Shown: positions 17,306-26,464, counted from the stretch's first letter. The stretch: 54,951 nucleotides of DNA from CAIKZZ01 sp035604595 (GCA_035604595.1 DATNIE010000027.1:1-54951); one strand, 5' to 3'. Translations and numbers: made by a program. Notes: generated by a model from the sequence alone, not told the origin.

Positions 17306-18323
17306 CGCCGCTGCCTGCGCGAACCTCACCGATCGGGAATACCGTCTCGCCCAGCGTTCGCAGACACGCAAGCGCCCGGTCGGCGGCGGTGGCCGGGACG
17401 GACACCGTCATGCCGATGCCGCAGTTGAATGTGCGATGGAGTTCGGTCTCGTCGATGTTTCCCGCGCTCTTCAGCCAGTCGAACACCGCCGGCCGCTGCC
17501 AGGCGCGGCGATCGAGGCGCACCTCGAGCCCCTCCGGGAGTACCCGCGGGATGTTCTCGATGAGCCCGCCGCCGGTGATGTGGGCGAGCCCGTGCACCGG
17601 GACCTCGCGCACGAGGGCGAGCAGGCTCTTGACGTAGATCCGGGTCGGGGCCAGCAACAGATCGTAGAGCGGCTGACCGGCGACTCGGGTGGTCGCATCG
17701 GCACCGGTCAGCGTGAGGAGCCTGCGAATCAGGGAGTAGCCATTGGAATGCGGTCCGGACGAGGCGAGTCCGAGCACCACATCGCCCGCCTGCGTCCGGC
17801 TCCCGTCGATCACCCGGTCCTCCTCGACGATGCCGACGCAAAAGCCGGCGAGATCGTAGTCCGCGCCCGCATACATCCCCGGCATCTCGGCCGTTTCCCC
17901 GCCGACCAGCGCGCACCCGGCCTGCACGCAGCCCTCGACGATTCCCACGATGACGCGCTCGGCGACACCGACGTCGAGCTTGCCCGTCGCGTAGTAGTCC
18001 AGGAAATACAGTGGCTCCGCGCCCAGCACCACGACGTCGTTGGCGCACATCGCCACCAGGTCGATGCCGATCGTATCGTGCCGGAAGGTCTCAATTGCGA
18101 GTCGCAGCTTGGTGCCGACGCCATCCGTGCCCGACACGAGCACGGGTCTTCGGTATCGGTCGAGCGGCACGCGCACCAGGGCGCCGAATCCCCCGAGACC
18201 GCCGATGACCTCGCGGCGCAGCGTCCGCCTGACGTGCGGTTTGATGCGCTCGATGAGCTCGTCGCCGGCGTCGATGTCGACACCGGCGTCGCGGTAAGTC
18301 ACCGACGGACGCGACTCTTGCAT
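17286..18323 (-). CDS. purM: Phosphoribosylformylglycinamidine cyclo-ligase
   Basis: AIR synthetase, fifth step of purine synthesis, ATP-dependent ring closure of FGAM, cytoplasmic dimer. The 345-residue length is normal. Landmarks are YRDAGVDIDAGDELIERIKP at the start, VSGTDGVGTKLRLA, MCANDVVVLGAEPLYFLDY, GGETAEMPGMY and AHITGGGLIENIPR. It heads the purM-purN-DUF3108 operon. The divergent DUF2066 gene begins 92 bases away, and the space contains an AT-rich patch (TATTTTACAT near 18356) that may carry promoter elements. Confidence 0.97.
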   Translation of the reverse strand: MQESRPSVTYRDAGVDIDAGDELIERIKPHVRRTLRREVIGGLGGFGALVRVPLDRYRRPVLVSGTDGVGTKLRLAIETFRHDTIGIDLVAMCANDVVVLGAEPLYFLDYYATGKLDVGVAERVIVGIVEGCVQAGCALVGGETAEMPGMYAGADYDLAGFCVGIVEEDRVIDGSRTQAGDVVLGLASSGPHSNGYSLIRRLLTLTGADATTRVAGQPLYDLLLAPTRIYVKSLLALVREVPVHGLAHITGGGLIENIPRVLPEGLEVRLDRRAWQRPAVFDWLKSAGNIDETELHRTFNCGIGMTVSVPATAADRALACLRTLGETVFPIGEVRAGSGGVVLDG

Positions 18324-18415
18324 GGGGTAGGCCGGGGGCGATAGCGGGGCTGTGGTATTTTACATGGCCGTATGCATCGCCGCCGGCTCGGCGATGCCCC
18401 CGATCGGCTCCCCGA

Positions 18416-19408
18416 ATGAAGTCAATGGGTCTACGCAAACGGCTGGCGCTCGGTCTGCTCGGGCTCGCGCTGTCCACCGCAGCGGCGGCCGCGGCGGTCG
18501 ACGGCCTGTACGAGGCCATCGTGCCGGGGGATGGCACCGAGGCTGGGCGTGCGGCCGCGGCCACCGAGGCGCTGAGGCAGGTCATCGTGCGCGTGACCGG
18601 CCGGGGCGCGGCGGCGACCGAGCCCGCGCTCGCCTCCGTCTACGCTGCAGCGCCGCGCTTCGCCCAGACCTACCGTGCGGTCGCCTCGGGCCTGGTCGCG
18701 GTGGGCTTCGATGCCGCGGCGCTCGATGCGGCGCTGCTCTCCGCGGGCCAGCGAGTCTGGCCACGCGAGCGTCCGCTGACGCTCGTGCTGCTTGTCAGCG
18801 AGCGTCCGGGGGCGCAGGCGAGCCTCACCGGTGCGGCGGATCCCGACCTCAGGCGCGAGGTCGAGAAAGCTGCGCAGCTGCGCGGACTGCCGCTGGGATG
18901 GGCCAATGGGCTTGACTCCGCCACCCAGCAGGCGCGCATGGCCGATGCGCTCGCCGGGCGCCTCGAGCCGCTGCGCGCCCTCGCGCGGGACGTCGGTGCC
19001 GACGGCGTGCTCGTCGGCAGGACCGGCGCCTCCGGCATCGCCTGGAGCTTTGTCGGGCCCGCGGGCAGCGGGACGCTCGCCGGGTCCGCCACCGAGGCCG
19101 TCGATACCCTGGCCGACCGCTACGGGGCCCAGTTCGCGACGGAGGACCGCAGCGCCGGACGGCTGACCATCGTGATCCGCGCAGTCCGCGATCTGTCCGG
19201 CTATGCGGCGGCGACCCAGGCGCTCGGCAGCCTCGACACCGTCAGCGACGTCGCGCTCGAGGAGGCCGCGGGCGAGACGCTGCGTTTTCAGGTGTCGTTC
19301 ACCGGTGATCCGGAGGCGCTGCGGCAGGCTGCGGCACAGGCGCCGCGCCTCGCCCCCGACGAGGACGCGCCAGCCGACGGGGCGCTGCATTTCGTGCTGC
19401 GGCCATGA
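18416..19408 (+). CDS. DUF2066 domain protein, exported
   Basis: A 330-residue protein of unknown function. It has a signal peptide (KSMGLRKRLALGLLGLALST, cleavage near AAAAAA at ~23). The DUF2066 region follows: LYEAIVPGDGTEAGRAAAA, then ALRQVIVRVTG and YAAAPRFAQTYR. The family occurs in Gammaproteobacteria immediately upstream of a phosphatidyltransferase and hda, as here. The stop overlaps the next start by 4 bases (ATGA). Probably periplasmic, or anchored by an uncleaved signal. Confidence 0.83.
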   Translation: MKSMGLRKRLALGLLGLALSTAAAAAAVDGLYEAIVPGDGTEAGRAAAATEALRQVIVRVTGRGAAATEPALASVYAAAPRFAQTYRAVASGLVAVGFDAAALDAALLSAGQRVWPRERPLTLVLLVSERPGAQASLTGAADPDLRREVEKAAQLRGLPLGWANGLDSATQQARMADALAGRLEPLRALARDVGADGVLVGRTGASGIAWSFVGPAGSGTLAGSATEAVDTLADRYGAQFATEDRSAGRLTIVIRAVRDLSGYAAATQALGSLDTVSDVALEEAAGETLRFQVSFTGDPEALRQAAAQAPRLAPDEDAPADGALHFVLRP

Positions 19409-19974
19409 GCCTGCGCTGGCTGCCGAATGCGATCTGCGTGCTGCGCATGCTGCTGGCTGGCCCGGTGGCGGTCGCGCTCGCGCGGGGCGAGTACCTGCTG
19501 ACCGTCGTGCTGTTTGCCGTCGCGGCGCTGTCGGACGGACTCGACGGATGGCTGGCGAAGTCCTTCGGCTGGACGTCCCGGCTCGGCAAGATCCTCGATC
19601 CGATCGCCGATAAGCTTTTGCTCGTCACGGTGTTCGTGACGCTCGTCTGGGTCGGGCGCGTGCCGCTGTGGCTTGGCGCGGCCGTCGTGGTGCGCGACCT
19701 CGTGATCGTCGGCGGCGCGATCGCCTATCAGTGGTTCATCGGCCGGGTCGAGGGCCATCCGACGCGCGTCAGCAAGCTCAACACCGTGCTGCAGCTGTCG
19801 TTCGTCCTGATCGTGATCGCCTCCGCCGCCTGGCCGGTCGTGCCGACGCCGCTCGTGACAGCGGCGGGCGCGGCGTGCTTTGTGACCACGGTCGTCAGTG
19901 GCCTCGACTACGTGCTGACCTACGGGCGCCTGGCGTGGCGCGACAGCCACGGGTCGGCGGCCGCGGCGCGCTGA
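19405..19974 (+). CDS. CDP-alcohol phosphatidyltransferase family protein
   Basis: A 189-residue inner-membrane enzyme of phospholipid synthesis. The signature is present as DGLDGWLAKSFGWTSRLGKI followed by LDPIADK. It carries all three metal-binding aspartates, and Lys replaces the usual Arg after the DG-x2-A part. Four or five hydrophobic segments follow. The substrate (glycerol-3-phosphate, as in PgsA, or another alcohol) cannot be decided. It overlaps DUF2066 by 4 bases and hda by 1 base (TGATG), so the three are translationally coupled. Confidence 0.88.
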   Translation: MSLRWLPNAICVLRMLLAGPVAVALARGEYLLTVVLFAVAALSDGLDGWLAKSFGWTSRLGKILDPIADKLLLVTVFVTLVWVGRVPLWLGAAVVVRDLVIVGGAIAYQWFIGRVEGHPTRVSKLNTVLQLSFVLIVIASAAWPVVPTPLVTAAGAACFVTTVVSGLDYVLTYGRLAWRDSHGSAAAAR

Positions 19975-20669
19975 TGGAGCAGCTGCCCCTCGGGGTCCGG
20001 CTGCGGACTTCCTCGACCTTTGCGAGCTTCCACCCGGGCGAGAATGCGGCGCTGATCGCCGCGCTCGAGGCCCGGGCGCGCGAGCCGCGGCTGCCGCCGC
20101 TCTGGATCTGGGCGGGGCCGGGCGCCGGACGCAGCCATCTGCTGCAGGCGACCTGCGCGCGCGCCGGCGAGTGCGGGCGCCGCGCCGGCTACCTGCCGCT
20201 CGCCGCAGCCTGGCCGACGGCCGCGCTGCTTGCGGGCTTCGAGTCGCTGGACGTCGTGTGCCTGGATGATGCGGAGCGCATCGTCACCGGGACCGACTGG
20301 CAGCACGCGCTGTTTGCGTTCTACAATGATCTCGCCGAGCGCAGGGGCAACCTCGTGATCAGCGCGGCGCGGCCGCCGCAAGCGCTCGACATCCAGTTGC
20401 GCGATCTCGCCTCGCGACTCGCCGCATCGATCGTCTGGCAGCTGCGCCCGCTCGGCGAGGCCGATCAGGCGGCCGCGCTGCAGGCACGGGCCCGGATGCT
20501 CGGGATAGAGCTCACGGACGAGACCCTGCAGTATCTGCAGCGGCGGCTGCCGCGGGATCTTGCGGTGCTGTGCGATGCGCTCGACAGGCTCGATGGGGCA
20601 GCGCTGGCGCAGCAGCGCCGCCTGACGGTGCCGTTCGTCAGGTCGGTGCTGCAGCTGTCCGGCGACTGA
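19974..20669 (+). CDS. hda: DnaA regulatory inactivator Hda
   Basis: DnaA-like AAA+ protein that works with the DNA sliding clamp to hydrolyse DnaA-ATP and limit re-initiation. 231 residues from the ATG that shares its A with the upstream stop. Near the N terminus is EQLPLGVRLRTSSTFASFHP, whose start contains the clamp-binding QLPLGV motif. The P loop is atypical (AGPGAGRSHLLQA), as in other Hda proteins, and the Walker B region is LDVVCLDDAERI. The family's context downstream of DUF2066 and a phosphatidyltransferase is preserved. A longer in-frame extension upstream is a shadow of the preceding gene. Confidence 0.92.
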   Translation: MEQLPLGVRLRTSSTFASFHPGENAALIAALEARAREPRLPPLWIWAGPGAGRSHLLQATCARAGECGRRAGYLPLAAAWPTAALLAGFESLDVVCLDDAERIVTGTDWQHALFAFYNDLAERRGNLVISAARPPQALDIQLRDLASRLAASIVWQLRPLGEADQAAALQARARMLGIELTDETLQYLQRRLPRDLAVLCDALDRLDGAALAQQRRLTVPFVRSVLQLSGD

Positions 20670-21000
20670 GGCGGACGAATGCCACCAGCGCCACGGCGAG
20701 CGCAAAGGCCGTCAGCAGCGTGATGGCCGCATAGACGCGAGCGCCGGGGTTGGCGATCACATCCGTGAGCCCGTAGCCCAGGTAGGGCGTCGTCAGCAGC
20801 AGCGCACCGTCGTACACCCGCCGCTTGCCGCGCCACAGTCCGCGCACCGCGAGCAGCCACGGGACGACGCCGAGCGCGCTCATGAGCCACGCCGCGGGAG
20901 CGCTGAAGCGCCGCGCGTGCCAGTACACGAACACCGCGCACAGCACGGCGACGAGAGCGAGCGCGATGCCGCGCGCGGCCGTCAGCGGGCCCGGTGTCAT
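20638..21000 (-). CDS. DUF2069 small membrane protein
   Basis: 120 residues with four hydrophobic segments (GIALALVAVLCAVFVYWHA, AWLMSALGVVPWLLAV, LLLTTPYLGYGLTDVI and VYAAITLLTAFALAVALVAF), matching the DUF2069 inner-membrane family of unknown function. ATG at 21000 is preferred; a GTG at 21057 would add 19 residues and overlap the upstream gene. Its 3' end overlaps hda by 32 bases convergently. It follows the wrbA-like gene on the same strand, a common pairing in Gammaproteobacteria. Confidence 0.8.
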   Translation of the reverse strand: MTPGPLTAARGIALALVAVLCAVFVYWHARRFSAPAAWLMSALGVVPWLLAVRGLWRGKRRVYDGALLLTTPYLGYGLTDVIANPGARVYAAITLLTAFALAVALVAFVRLSRRTAAAPT

Positions 21001-21029
21001 CGCGACGGTCCCGCCGTCGGCCGGGCGGT

Positions 21030-21632
21030 TCACGGCTGCGGTCGCGCGGCCAGACACAGCGTCAGCTCCGCGACGCGCCGGCCGAGCAGCCGGGCGAGCT
21101 CGCGCTCATCGGCTGTCAGCGCGGCGCTGTCTCCCTTGGCGATGTGGCCCGCGCCATAGGGCGAGCCGCCGCGATCGGTGCGCGTGACCGCCGGCTCCGT
21201 GAACGGCAGTCCCACCAGCAGCATGCCGTGGTGCAGGAGCGGCAGCATCATCGAGAGGAGCGTCGACTCGTGGCCGCCGTGCAGGGTGCTGGTCGAGGTG
21301 AACACGCCGGCCGGCTTGCCGACCAGATCGCCTGCGACCCACGATCCGCCGGTGCCGTCGAGGAAATGCTTGAGCGGCGCCGCCATGTTGCCGAAACGCG
21401 TCGGGCTGCCGAGGACCAGCCCATCGCAGCCGGCGAGCTCGGCGTGGGTCGCGTACGGTGGCCCGCTCGCCGGCACCGGGGGTGCCGGAGCTTCGATTAC
21501 CGTGGTGATCGCCGGAACCGTGCGCAGACGCACCGACACGCCGCTGACGCTCTCGACGCCGCGACAGACGTGCCGCGCGAGATCGGCGGTGGCGCCGTTG
21601 CGGGAGTAATACAGAACAAGGACTTCCGGCAT
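21030..21632 (-). CDS. wrbA: WrbA-type NAD(P)H:quinone oxidoreductase (flavodoxin fold)
   Basis: Soluble FMN protein reducing quinones by two electrons. 200 residues from ATG 21632. The FMN phosphate loop is YYSRNGATADLARH, and LVLGSPTRFGNMAAPLKHFLDG and STSTLHGGHESTLLSM are WrbA hallmarks. GGSPYGAGHIAK lies near the C terminus. The longer frame upstream would add 28 low-complexity residues and overlap the divergent lipoprotein promoter region, so it is not favoured. DUF2069 follows. Confidence 0.9.
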   Translation of the reverse strand: MPEVLVLYYSRNGATADLARHVCRGVESVSGVSVRLRTVPAITTVIEAPAPPVPASGPPYATHAELAGCDGLVLGSPTRFGNMAAPLKHFLDGTGGSWVAGDLVGKPAGVFTSTSTLHGGHESTLLSMMLPLLHHGMLLVGLPFTEPAVTRTDRGGSPYGAGHIAKGDSAALTADERELARLLGRRVAELTLCLAARPQP

Positions 21633-21727
21633 CGCGGTCTTCAGGGAGGCGCTCGGTGCCCGCTTGCTTGACGCAGGATTCTGGCGCTTGCTAGCGTCCT
21701 TCAGGGTTGGACTCAACGGATGATCGC

Positions 21728-22024
21728 ATGTTTCGGCGTCTGAGGCTGCGTGTGTTGTGTGCGGTGCTGCTGCTGGCCGGCGGTTGCGCAGTCGCGCCGG
21801 TGCAGACGATGAGCGACACGCGCCAGGCGATCCAGGCCGCCGAGGCGGCGGGCGCGCAGACCGCGGCTCCGGCGCAGCTGGCGGCCGCCCGCGAGGGCCT
21901 GAAGCGTGCCGAGGACCTGATTCGGGTCAAGGATTACCGCGCCGCGAAGCGCGAGGCGCTGGCGGCGCGGGCGCGCGCGGGCGAAGCCCTGGCCGCGACA
22001 CCGGGCGCGACCGCGGCGCACTGA
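21728..22024 (+). CDS. Small lipoprotein, DUF4398-like
   Basis: 98 residues. The signal peptide ends in a lipobox (CAVLLLAGGC), so the mature protein should be lipid-anchored, probably in the outer membrane. The rest is helical and Ala-rich with the DUF4398 pattern: DTRQAIQAAEAAGAQTAAPA, then AREGLKRAEDLIRVKDYRAA. ATG 21728 gives a proper signal; an in-frame upstream ATG at 21707 adds seven residues. Divergent from wrbA and convergent with the transglycosylase gene 7 bases downstream. Confidence 0.75.
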   Translation: MFRRLRLRVLCAVLLLAGGCAVAPVQTMSDTRQAIQAAEAAGAQTAAPAQLAAAREGLKRAEDLIRVKDYRAAKREALAARARAGEALAATPGATAAH

Positions 22025-22031
22025 ACCCGCA

Positions 22032-22724
22032 TCAGCTGCGCCAGCGGCTCGACAGGCGCGTCAGCACCAGATCCGGATAGTCGCGGCGGCCGAGGCTGCC
22101 GTTGTAGCGGGCGAGCGCACGGCGGTAGTCGTTGCGCTCGCTGTGCATGTAGAAGCCGAGGATCTCGCACCCCAGCCGCACGTTGAACTCGACGTTGCCG
22201 AACAGGCGGTTCTCGACGCCGAGGTTGTGGGGCCAGAACGGCATGACCTGCATCAGTCCCACGGCCCCGCTCGTGGACACGGCGTACAGGTCGAAGCGGC
22301 TCTCGACGTCGATGACGGCGAGCACCAGCTCCGGCGTCAACAGCAGGTTGAAGTTGTGCTCGTGCCGGTAGCGGCGGACCACGGCGTTGGATGCGCAGTA
22401 CACGTGGCGCAGGATGTCGACCCGCAGCGTCGGGTCGCTGACGTACTTGCGCAGCCGCGGTTCCTGCAGCTTGAAGAACACTTCCTCGCCGAAGCGATCC
22501 GGCTGGTCGTCGCAGCGCGTCGTCGCGATCGCCTGCTGGACGACTGCGCGCAGCTCCGGATCCTGCTGCTGGTCGGCGCAGGCGGGCAGGGAAAGGCCGA
22601 GCCCCGCCGCGAGCAGCACGCCCGCGGCCGCGCGCAGGCGGCCCGGCAGCCCGTCAGCGGGCGCGACGGGCCGCGAGCGATGCGACGACGTCGGCGAGCG
22701 CAAAGTCCTCGCTCTCGGTGGCAC
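22032..22724 (-). CDS. Lytic transglycosylase (SLT domain)
   Basis: Periplasmic murein-cleaving enzyme. The SLT motif is clear: VLAVIDVESRFDLYAVSTSG with the catalytic Glu, then AVGLMQVMPFWPHNLG, and ALARYNGSLGRRDYP at the C terminus. A hydrophobic signal (GVLLAAGLGLSLPACAD) could be a lipoprotein or standard signal. The start is uncertain: GTG 22724 or TTG 22703 give basic N termini. The longest frame (22796) lies deep inside proS. The gene overlaps the 3' end of proS and follows it in the same direction. Confidence 0.8.
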   Translation of the reverse strand: MPPRARTLRSPTSSHRSRPVAPADGLPGRLRAAAGVLLAAGLGLSLPACADQQQDPELRAVVQQAIATTRCDDQPDRFGEEVFFKLQEPRLRKYVSDPTLRVDILRHVYCASNAVVRRYRHEHNFNLLLTPELVLAVIDVESRFDLYAVSTSGAVGLMQVMPFWPHNLGVENRLFGNVEFNVRLGCEILGFYMHSERNDYRRALARYNGSLGRRDYPDLVLTRLSSRWRS

Positions 22725-24363
22725 GACGATGGCGGTACTCGAGCCGTCCGGCGTCGAGTCCGCGTTCACCGACCACGATTCGGTGCGGTATCCCATACAG
22801 CTCCGCGTCCGCGAACTTTACTCCGGTTCGCGCCTCGCGATCATCGAACAGCACTTCGAATCCGGCGACCGTCAGTTCCGCGTACAGCCGCTCACTCGCC
22901 TCGCGCACCCGCGTCGATTTCTGCAAGTTTATCGGCACGAGGGCGACGTCGAACGGCGCCAGCGGTTCCGGCCAGATAATGCCGCGTTCATCATGGTTCT
23001 GCTCGATCGCGGCGGCGATGACGCGCGTCACACCGATGCCATAGCACCCCATCAGCAGCGTGACCGTACGCCCCTGCTCGTCCAGAACCGTGGCGCCGAG
23101 CGCCTCGCTGTACTTGCGGCCGAGCTTGAAGACGTGACCGACCTCGATGCCGCGGACGACCGACAGCGTGCCCTTTCCGGAGGGGCTCGGGTCGCCGTTG
23201 ACGGCGTTGCGCAGATCCGCGGCGGCGGGCTCAGGCAGGTCGCGCCCCCAGTTGACGCCCGTCAGATGCGCGTCGCGCTCATTGGCGCCGCACACGAAAT
23301 CCGCTGACGCCAGTGCCGAGTGGTCGGCGTACACCCGGCACTGAAGGCCCACGGGGCCCAGGAATCCGATCTCGGCACCGAGCTCCCGGGCGATTCTTTC
23401 CGGTGCCGCCATCCGCAGCGGGTTCGCGACGCCCGGCAGCCGCTGGGCCTTGACGGCATTCAGCTCGTGGTCGCCGCGCAGCACGAGCGCGACGAGATCG
23501 CCGGCGCTGCCATCCACGACCAGCGTCTTGAGGCACGTGCTGGGCGGCACCCGCAGCAGCGCGGCGAGCTCGGCGATCGTGCCGACGTGGGGCGTCGGAA
23601 TGATCGTCCGGCTCCGCGACGGCGCCGGGCGCGGCGCGGCGGGCGGCAGCGCCTCTGCCTTCTCGAGGTTGGCGGCGTAATCATCGGCGTCGGAGAACGC
23701 GATCGCATCCTCGCCCGAGTCGGCGAGCACGTGGAACTCCTGCGAGCCCGTGCCGCCGATGGCACCGGGATCGGCGAGCACGGCGCGGAACTTCAGTCCC
23801 ATGCGGGTGAAGATGCGCGTGTAGGCGTCGTACATCAGGCGGTAGCCCTGATCGAGCGATGCCTCGTCGACGTGGAAGCTGTAGGCGTCCTTCATGATGA
23901 ACTCGCGCGCCCGCATCACGCCGAAGCGCGGCCGGATCTCGTCGCGGAACTTCAGCTGGATCTGATAGAAGTTGACGGGCAGCTGGCGGTAGCTCTTGAT
24001 GTCGCGGCGCGCGATGTCGGTGATCACTTCCTCGTGGGTCGGCCCGTAGACGAACTGCCGCTCGTGCCGGTCGGTGAGGCGCAGCAGCTCCGGCCCGAAC
24101 TGGTCCCAGCGGCCGGACTCCTGCCACAGCTCGGCCGGCTGGATCGTGGGCATCAGCACTTCAAGCGCACCTGCCCGGTTCATCTCCTCGCGGATGATGT
24201 TCTCGGCCTTGCGCAGCGCCCGCAGGCCCATCGGCAGCCACGTATACAGGCCCGCCGCCAGGCGCCGGATCAGCCCCGCGCGCAGCATCAGCTGATGGCT
24301 GATGATCTCCGCCTCGGCGGGGATCTCCTTGAGGTTCTGGAGCGGGTAGGCGGACAAACGCAT
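22654..24363 (-). CDS. proS: Prolyl-tRNA synthetase, bacterial type
   Basis: Class II synthetase of 569 residues. The start MRLSAYPLQNLKEIPAEAE aligns with E. coli ProS; an ATG four codons upstream is less likely. Class II motifs are seen in ISHQLMLRAGLIRRLAAGLY, QPAELWQESGRWDQFGPELL and FRDEIRPRFGVMRAREFIMK. The central insertion (~230-400, LRVPPSTCLKTLVV and later) is the editing domain that removes Ala-tRNA-Pro. The anticodon-binding domain is at the C terminus. Divergent from pssA. Confidence 0.97.
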   Translation of the reverse strand: MRLSAYPLQNLKEIPAEAEIISHQLMLRAGLIRRLAAGLYTWLPMGLRALRKAENIIREEMNRAGALEVLMPTIQPAELWQESGRWDQFGPELLRLTDRHERQFVYGPTHEEVITDIARRDIKSYRQLPVNFYQIQLKFRDEIRPRFGVMRAREFIMKDAYSFHVDEASLDQGYRLMYDAYTRIFTRMGLKFRAVLADPGAIGGTGSQEFHVLADSGEDAIAFSDADDYAANLEKAEALPPAAPRPAPSRSRTIIPTPHVGTIAELAALLRVPPSTCLKTLVVDGSAGDLVALVLRGDHELNAVKAQRLPGVANPLRMAAPERIARELGAEIGFLGPVGLQCRVYADHSALASADFVCGANERDAHLTGVNWGRDLPEPAAADLRNAVNGDPSPSGKGTLSVVRGIEVGHVFKLGRKYSEALGATVLDEQGRTVTLLMGCYGIGVTRVIAAAIEQNHDERGIIWPEPLAPFDVALVPINLQKSTRVREASERLYAELTVAGFEVLFDDREARTGVKFADAELYGIPHRIVVGERGLDAGRLEYRHRRATESEDFALADVVASLAARRAR

Positions 24364-24446
24364 GCGGGGCCGCATCTTAGCAGGCCTGCCCCGCGGCCCC
24401 GCGCGGGTTGTTGGGACCGCTCTCGAAGCCCTATGATCGCTACGCC

Positions 24447-25241
24447 ATGGCAGCTCCGGACGACATGACCGAGACGACCCCCGAGACGCGCCCCCGGCGA
24501 CGGGGCGTTTTTCTGCTGCCGAACGTGCTGACGACCGGGACGCTGTTCGCGGGCTTTTACTCGATCGTGGCGGCGATCGACGGCAATTTCGACCGTGCCG
24601 CGATCGCGGTGTTCGGCGCGATGCTGTTCGACGGACTCGACGGGCGGGTCGCCCGCTGGACCCATACGGAAACGATCTTCGGCAAGGAGTACGACAGCCT
24701 GTCCGACATGGTCGCCTTCGGGGTGGCGCCCGCCATCGTCGTCTACCAGTGGGGCGTCGCCCGGTTGGCCGAGTACAACGCGACCTGGGGGCGTATCGGC
24801 TGGCTGGTCACATTCTTCTACGCCGTGACGGCGGCCCTGCGGCTCGCGCGTTTCAACGCTCGCTCGGCCTCGGTCGACAAGCGCTACTTCGAGGGGCTGC
24901 CCTCGCCCTCGGCGGCGGCCGTGCCGGCCGCCTTCATCTGGTGCGCGCACAAGTACCAGATCGGTGGACTCAATGGTCTGGTGACGGCGTTCGTCGTCAC
25001 CGGGCTCGCGGCCGCCTTGATGGTGAGCCGCTTTTATTACTCGAGCTTCAAGGGCGTGAAGGCGACGGGCCGCGTGCGCTTTACCTACGCGATCCTGATC
25101 CCGCTGACCTTCGTGGTCATCGCGGTCGAGCCGCCGGTCGTGCTGCTTGCGCTGTTCGGCGCGTTCGCGTTGTCGGCGCCCTGTGCCTGGGCGTGGCGGC
25201 GGCTGCGACGCCGGCCCGGCGCCGGGGGCGGGCGCAGCTGA
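24447..25241 (+). CDS. pssA: CDP-diacylglycerol-serine O-phosphatidyltransferase
   Basis: Inner-membrane enzyme making phosphatidylserine. 264 residues from ATG 24447 (MAAPDDMTETTPETRPRRRG). The CDP-alcohol signature is DGLDGRVARWTHTETIFGK followed by YDSLSDMVAFG, with all conserved Asp residues. It shows the usual type II Pss pattern NVLTTGTLFAGFYSI and ARFNARSASVDKRYFEGLPS. Several hydrophobic helices follow. The stop overlaps the next start by one base (TGATG). Confidence 0.93.
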   Translation: MAAPDDMTETTPETRPRRRGVFLLPNVLTTGTLFAGFYSIVAAIDGNFDRAAIAVFGAMLFDGLDGRVARWTHTETIFGKEYDSLSDMVAFGVAPAIVVYQWGVARLAEYNATWGRIGWLVTFFYAVTAALRLARFNARSASVDKRYFEGLPSPSAAAVPAAFIWCAHKYQIGGLNGLVTAFVVTGLAAALMVSRFYYSSFKGVKATGRVRFTYAILIPLTFVVIAVEPPVVLLALFGAFALSAPCAWAWRRLRRRPGAGGGRS

Positions 25242-25912
25242 TGGACGCGCGCCGCGCTGCCGTGCTCGGAACCCTCGGAATAGAGCGCTTCGTGCCGCGC
25301 GATGCCGTGGTGGGAGCGGACCCGCGGCGGGTCGCGACCGAGATCGCCGGGCTCGGCTGGGAGGCCCTCGGGCGGGCGGTCGCGGGCTGCACGCGCTGTG
25401 CGCTCGCGAAGGGCCGCACCAACACGGTGTTCGGCGTCGGCGACCCGGCGGCGCGGTGGCTCGTGATTGGAGAGGCCCCGGGCGCCGAGGAGGACCGGCA
25501 GGGCCAGCCGTTCGTCGGCCGGGCCGGACAGTTGCTGAACTCGATGCTCCGCGCGGTCGGGCTCGCCCGCGACCAGGTCTTCATCGCCAACGTGCTCAAG
25601 TGCCGGCCGCCCGGCAACCGCGACCCGCTGCCCGAGGAGGTGCGCTGCTGCATGCCGTATCTGGAGCGGCAGATCGCGCTGATCAAGCCGCGCCTCGTCC
25701 TGTGCGTCGGGCGCATCGCGGCCCAGAACCTGCTTGGCACGGACACGCCGATTGGCAAGCTCCGCGGCCACACGCACGCACTCGCGCCGTTCGGGACACC
25801 GGTCGTCGTGACCTACCACCCGGCGTACCTGCTGCGCTCGCCGGGCGAGAAACGCAAGGTGTGGGAAGACCTCTGCCTGGCGATGGAGGTGGCGCGTGGC
25901 GACGGCGCTTGA
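25241..25912 (+). CDS. Uracil-DNA glycosylase, family 4 (iron-sulfur)
   Basis: Removes uracil from DNA. 223 residues. Motif 1 is GEAPGAEEDRQGQPFVGRAG; motif 3 is HPAYLLRSP. Cluster cysteines are in CTRCALAKGR and in VLKCRPPGNRDPLPEEVRCC, typical of [4Fe-4S] family 4 enzymes. The ATG shares its A with the pssA stop. The 3' end overlaps rimI by 17 bases, and the udg-rimI neighbourhood is a common one. A longer in-frame extension upstream is a shadow of pssA. Confidence 0.92.
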   Translation: MDARRAAVLGTLGIERFVPRDAVVGADPRRVATEIAGLGWEALGRAVAGCTRCALAKGRTNTVFGVGDPAARWLVIGEAPGAEEDRQGQPFVGRAGQLLNSMLRAVGLARDQVFIANVLKCRPPGNRDPLPEEVRCCMPYLERQIALIKPRLVLCVGRIAAQNLLGTDTPIGKLRGHTHALAPFGTPVVVTYHPAYLLRSPGEKRKVWEDLCLAMEVARGDGA

Positions 25913-26423
25913 CGAGCCGCCGCCGGCGCGGATCACGCACCGGCGCATGAGCGAGCCGGACCTGCCGGCGGTCATCGAGATCGAGGCCGCGGCCTACATG
26001 TTCCCGTGGAGCATCGGGATCTTCCGCGACTGCCTGCGGGTCGGGTACGTGTGCCGGGTGCTCGTGGCGGGCGACGGCATCGGGGGCTACGGCATCATGT
26101 CGATGGGCGCCGGCGAGGCGCACATCCTCAACGTGTGTGTGCGGGCGGACCTGCGCGGCCAGGGGATCGGGCGGCGGCTGCTGCGGTGGTTCCTCGACGA
26201 GGCGCGGTCCGCGGGTCACGGCTGGGCCTTCCTCGAGGTGCGCCCGTCGAATCGGCCCGCCATCCGGCTGTACGAGTCGCTGGGCTTTGGCCCGGTGGGG
26301 CTGCGCCGCGGCTACTACCAGGCCGTCGGCGGTCGCGAGGACGCGGTCGTCTACCGGCTCGACCTCGACACCTGGGGCGAGGAAGCGGGCCGGGCCGTGC
26401 CCGGTGGGCACCCCGATCGCTGA
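25896..26423 (+). CDS. rimI: Ribosomal protein S18 alanine N-acetyltransferase
   Basis: GNAT acetyltransferase acting on the N-terminal Ala of S18. 175 residues with motif A HILNVCVRADLRGQGIGRRL, motif B RPAIRLYESLGFGPVGLRRG and a RimI-type YYQAVGGREDAVVYRLDL ending. The GTG start overlaps the glycosylase gene by 17 bases. The N-terminal ~20 residues (ATALDEPPPARITHRRM) are less conserved, so a later start at the Met in HRRMSEPDLPAV is possible. Confidence 0.87.
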   Translation: MATALDEPPPARITHRRMSEPDLPAVIEIEAAAYMFPWSIGIFRDCLRVGYVCRVLVAGDGIGGYGIMSMGAGEAHILNVCVRADLRGQGIGRRLLRWFLDEARSAGHGWAFLEVRPSNRPAIRLYESLGFGPVGLRRGYYQAVGGREDAVVYRLDLDTWGEEAGRAVPGGHPDR

Positions 26424-26464
26424 CCGGGTACCATTGCGCCCCTTTCGAGGCCGAACCCGTTCCC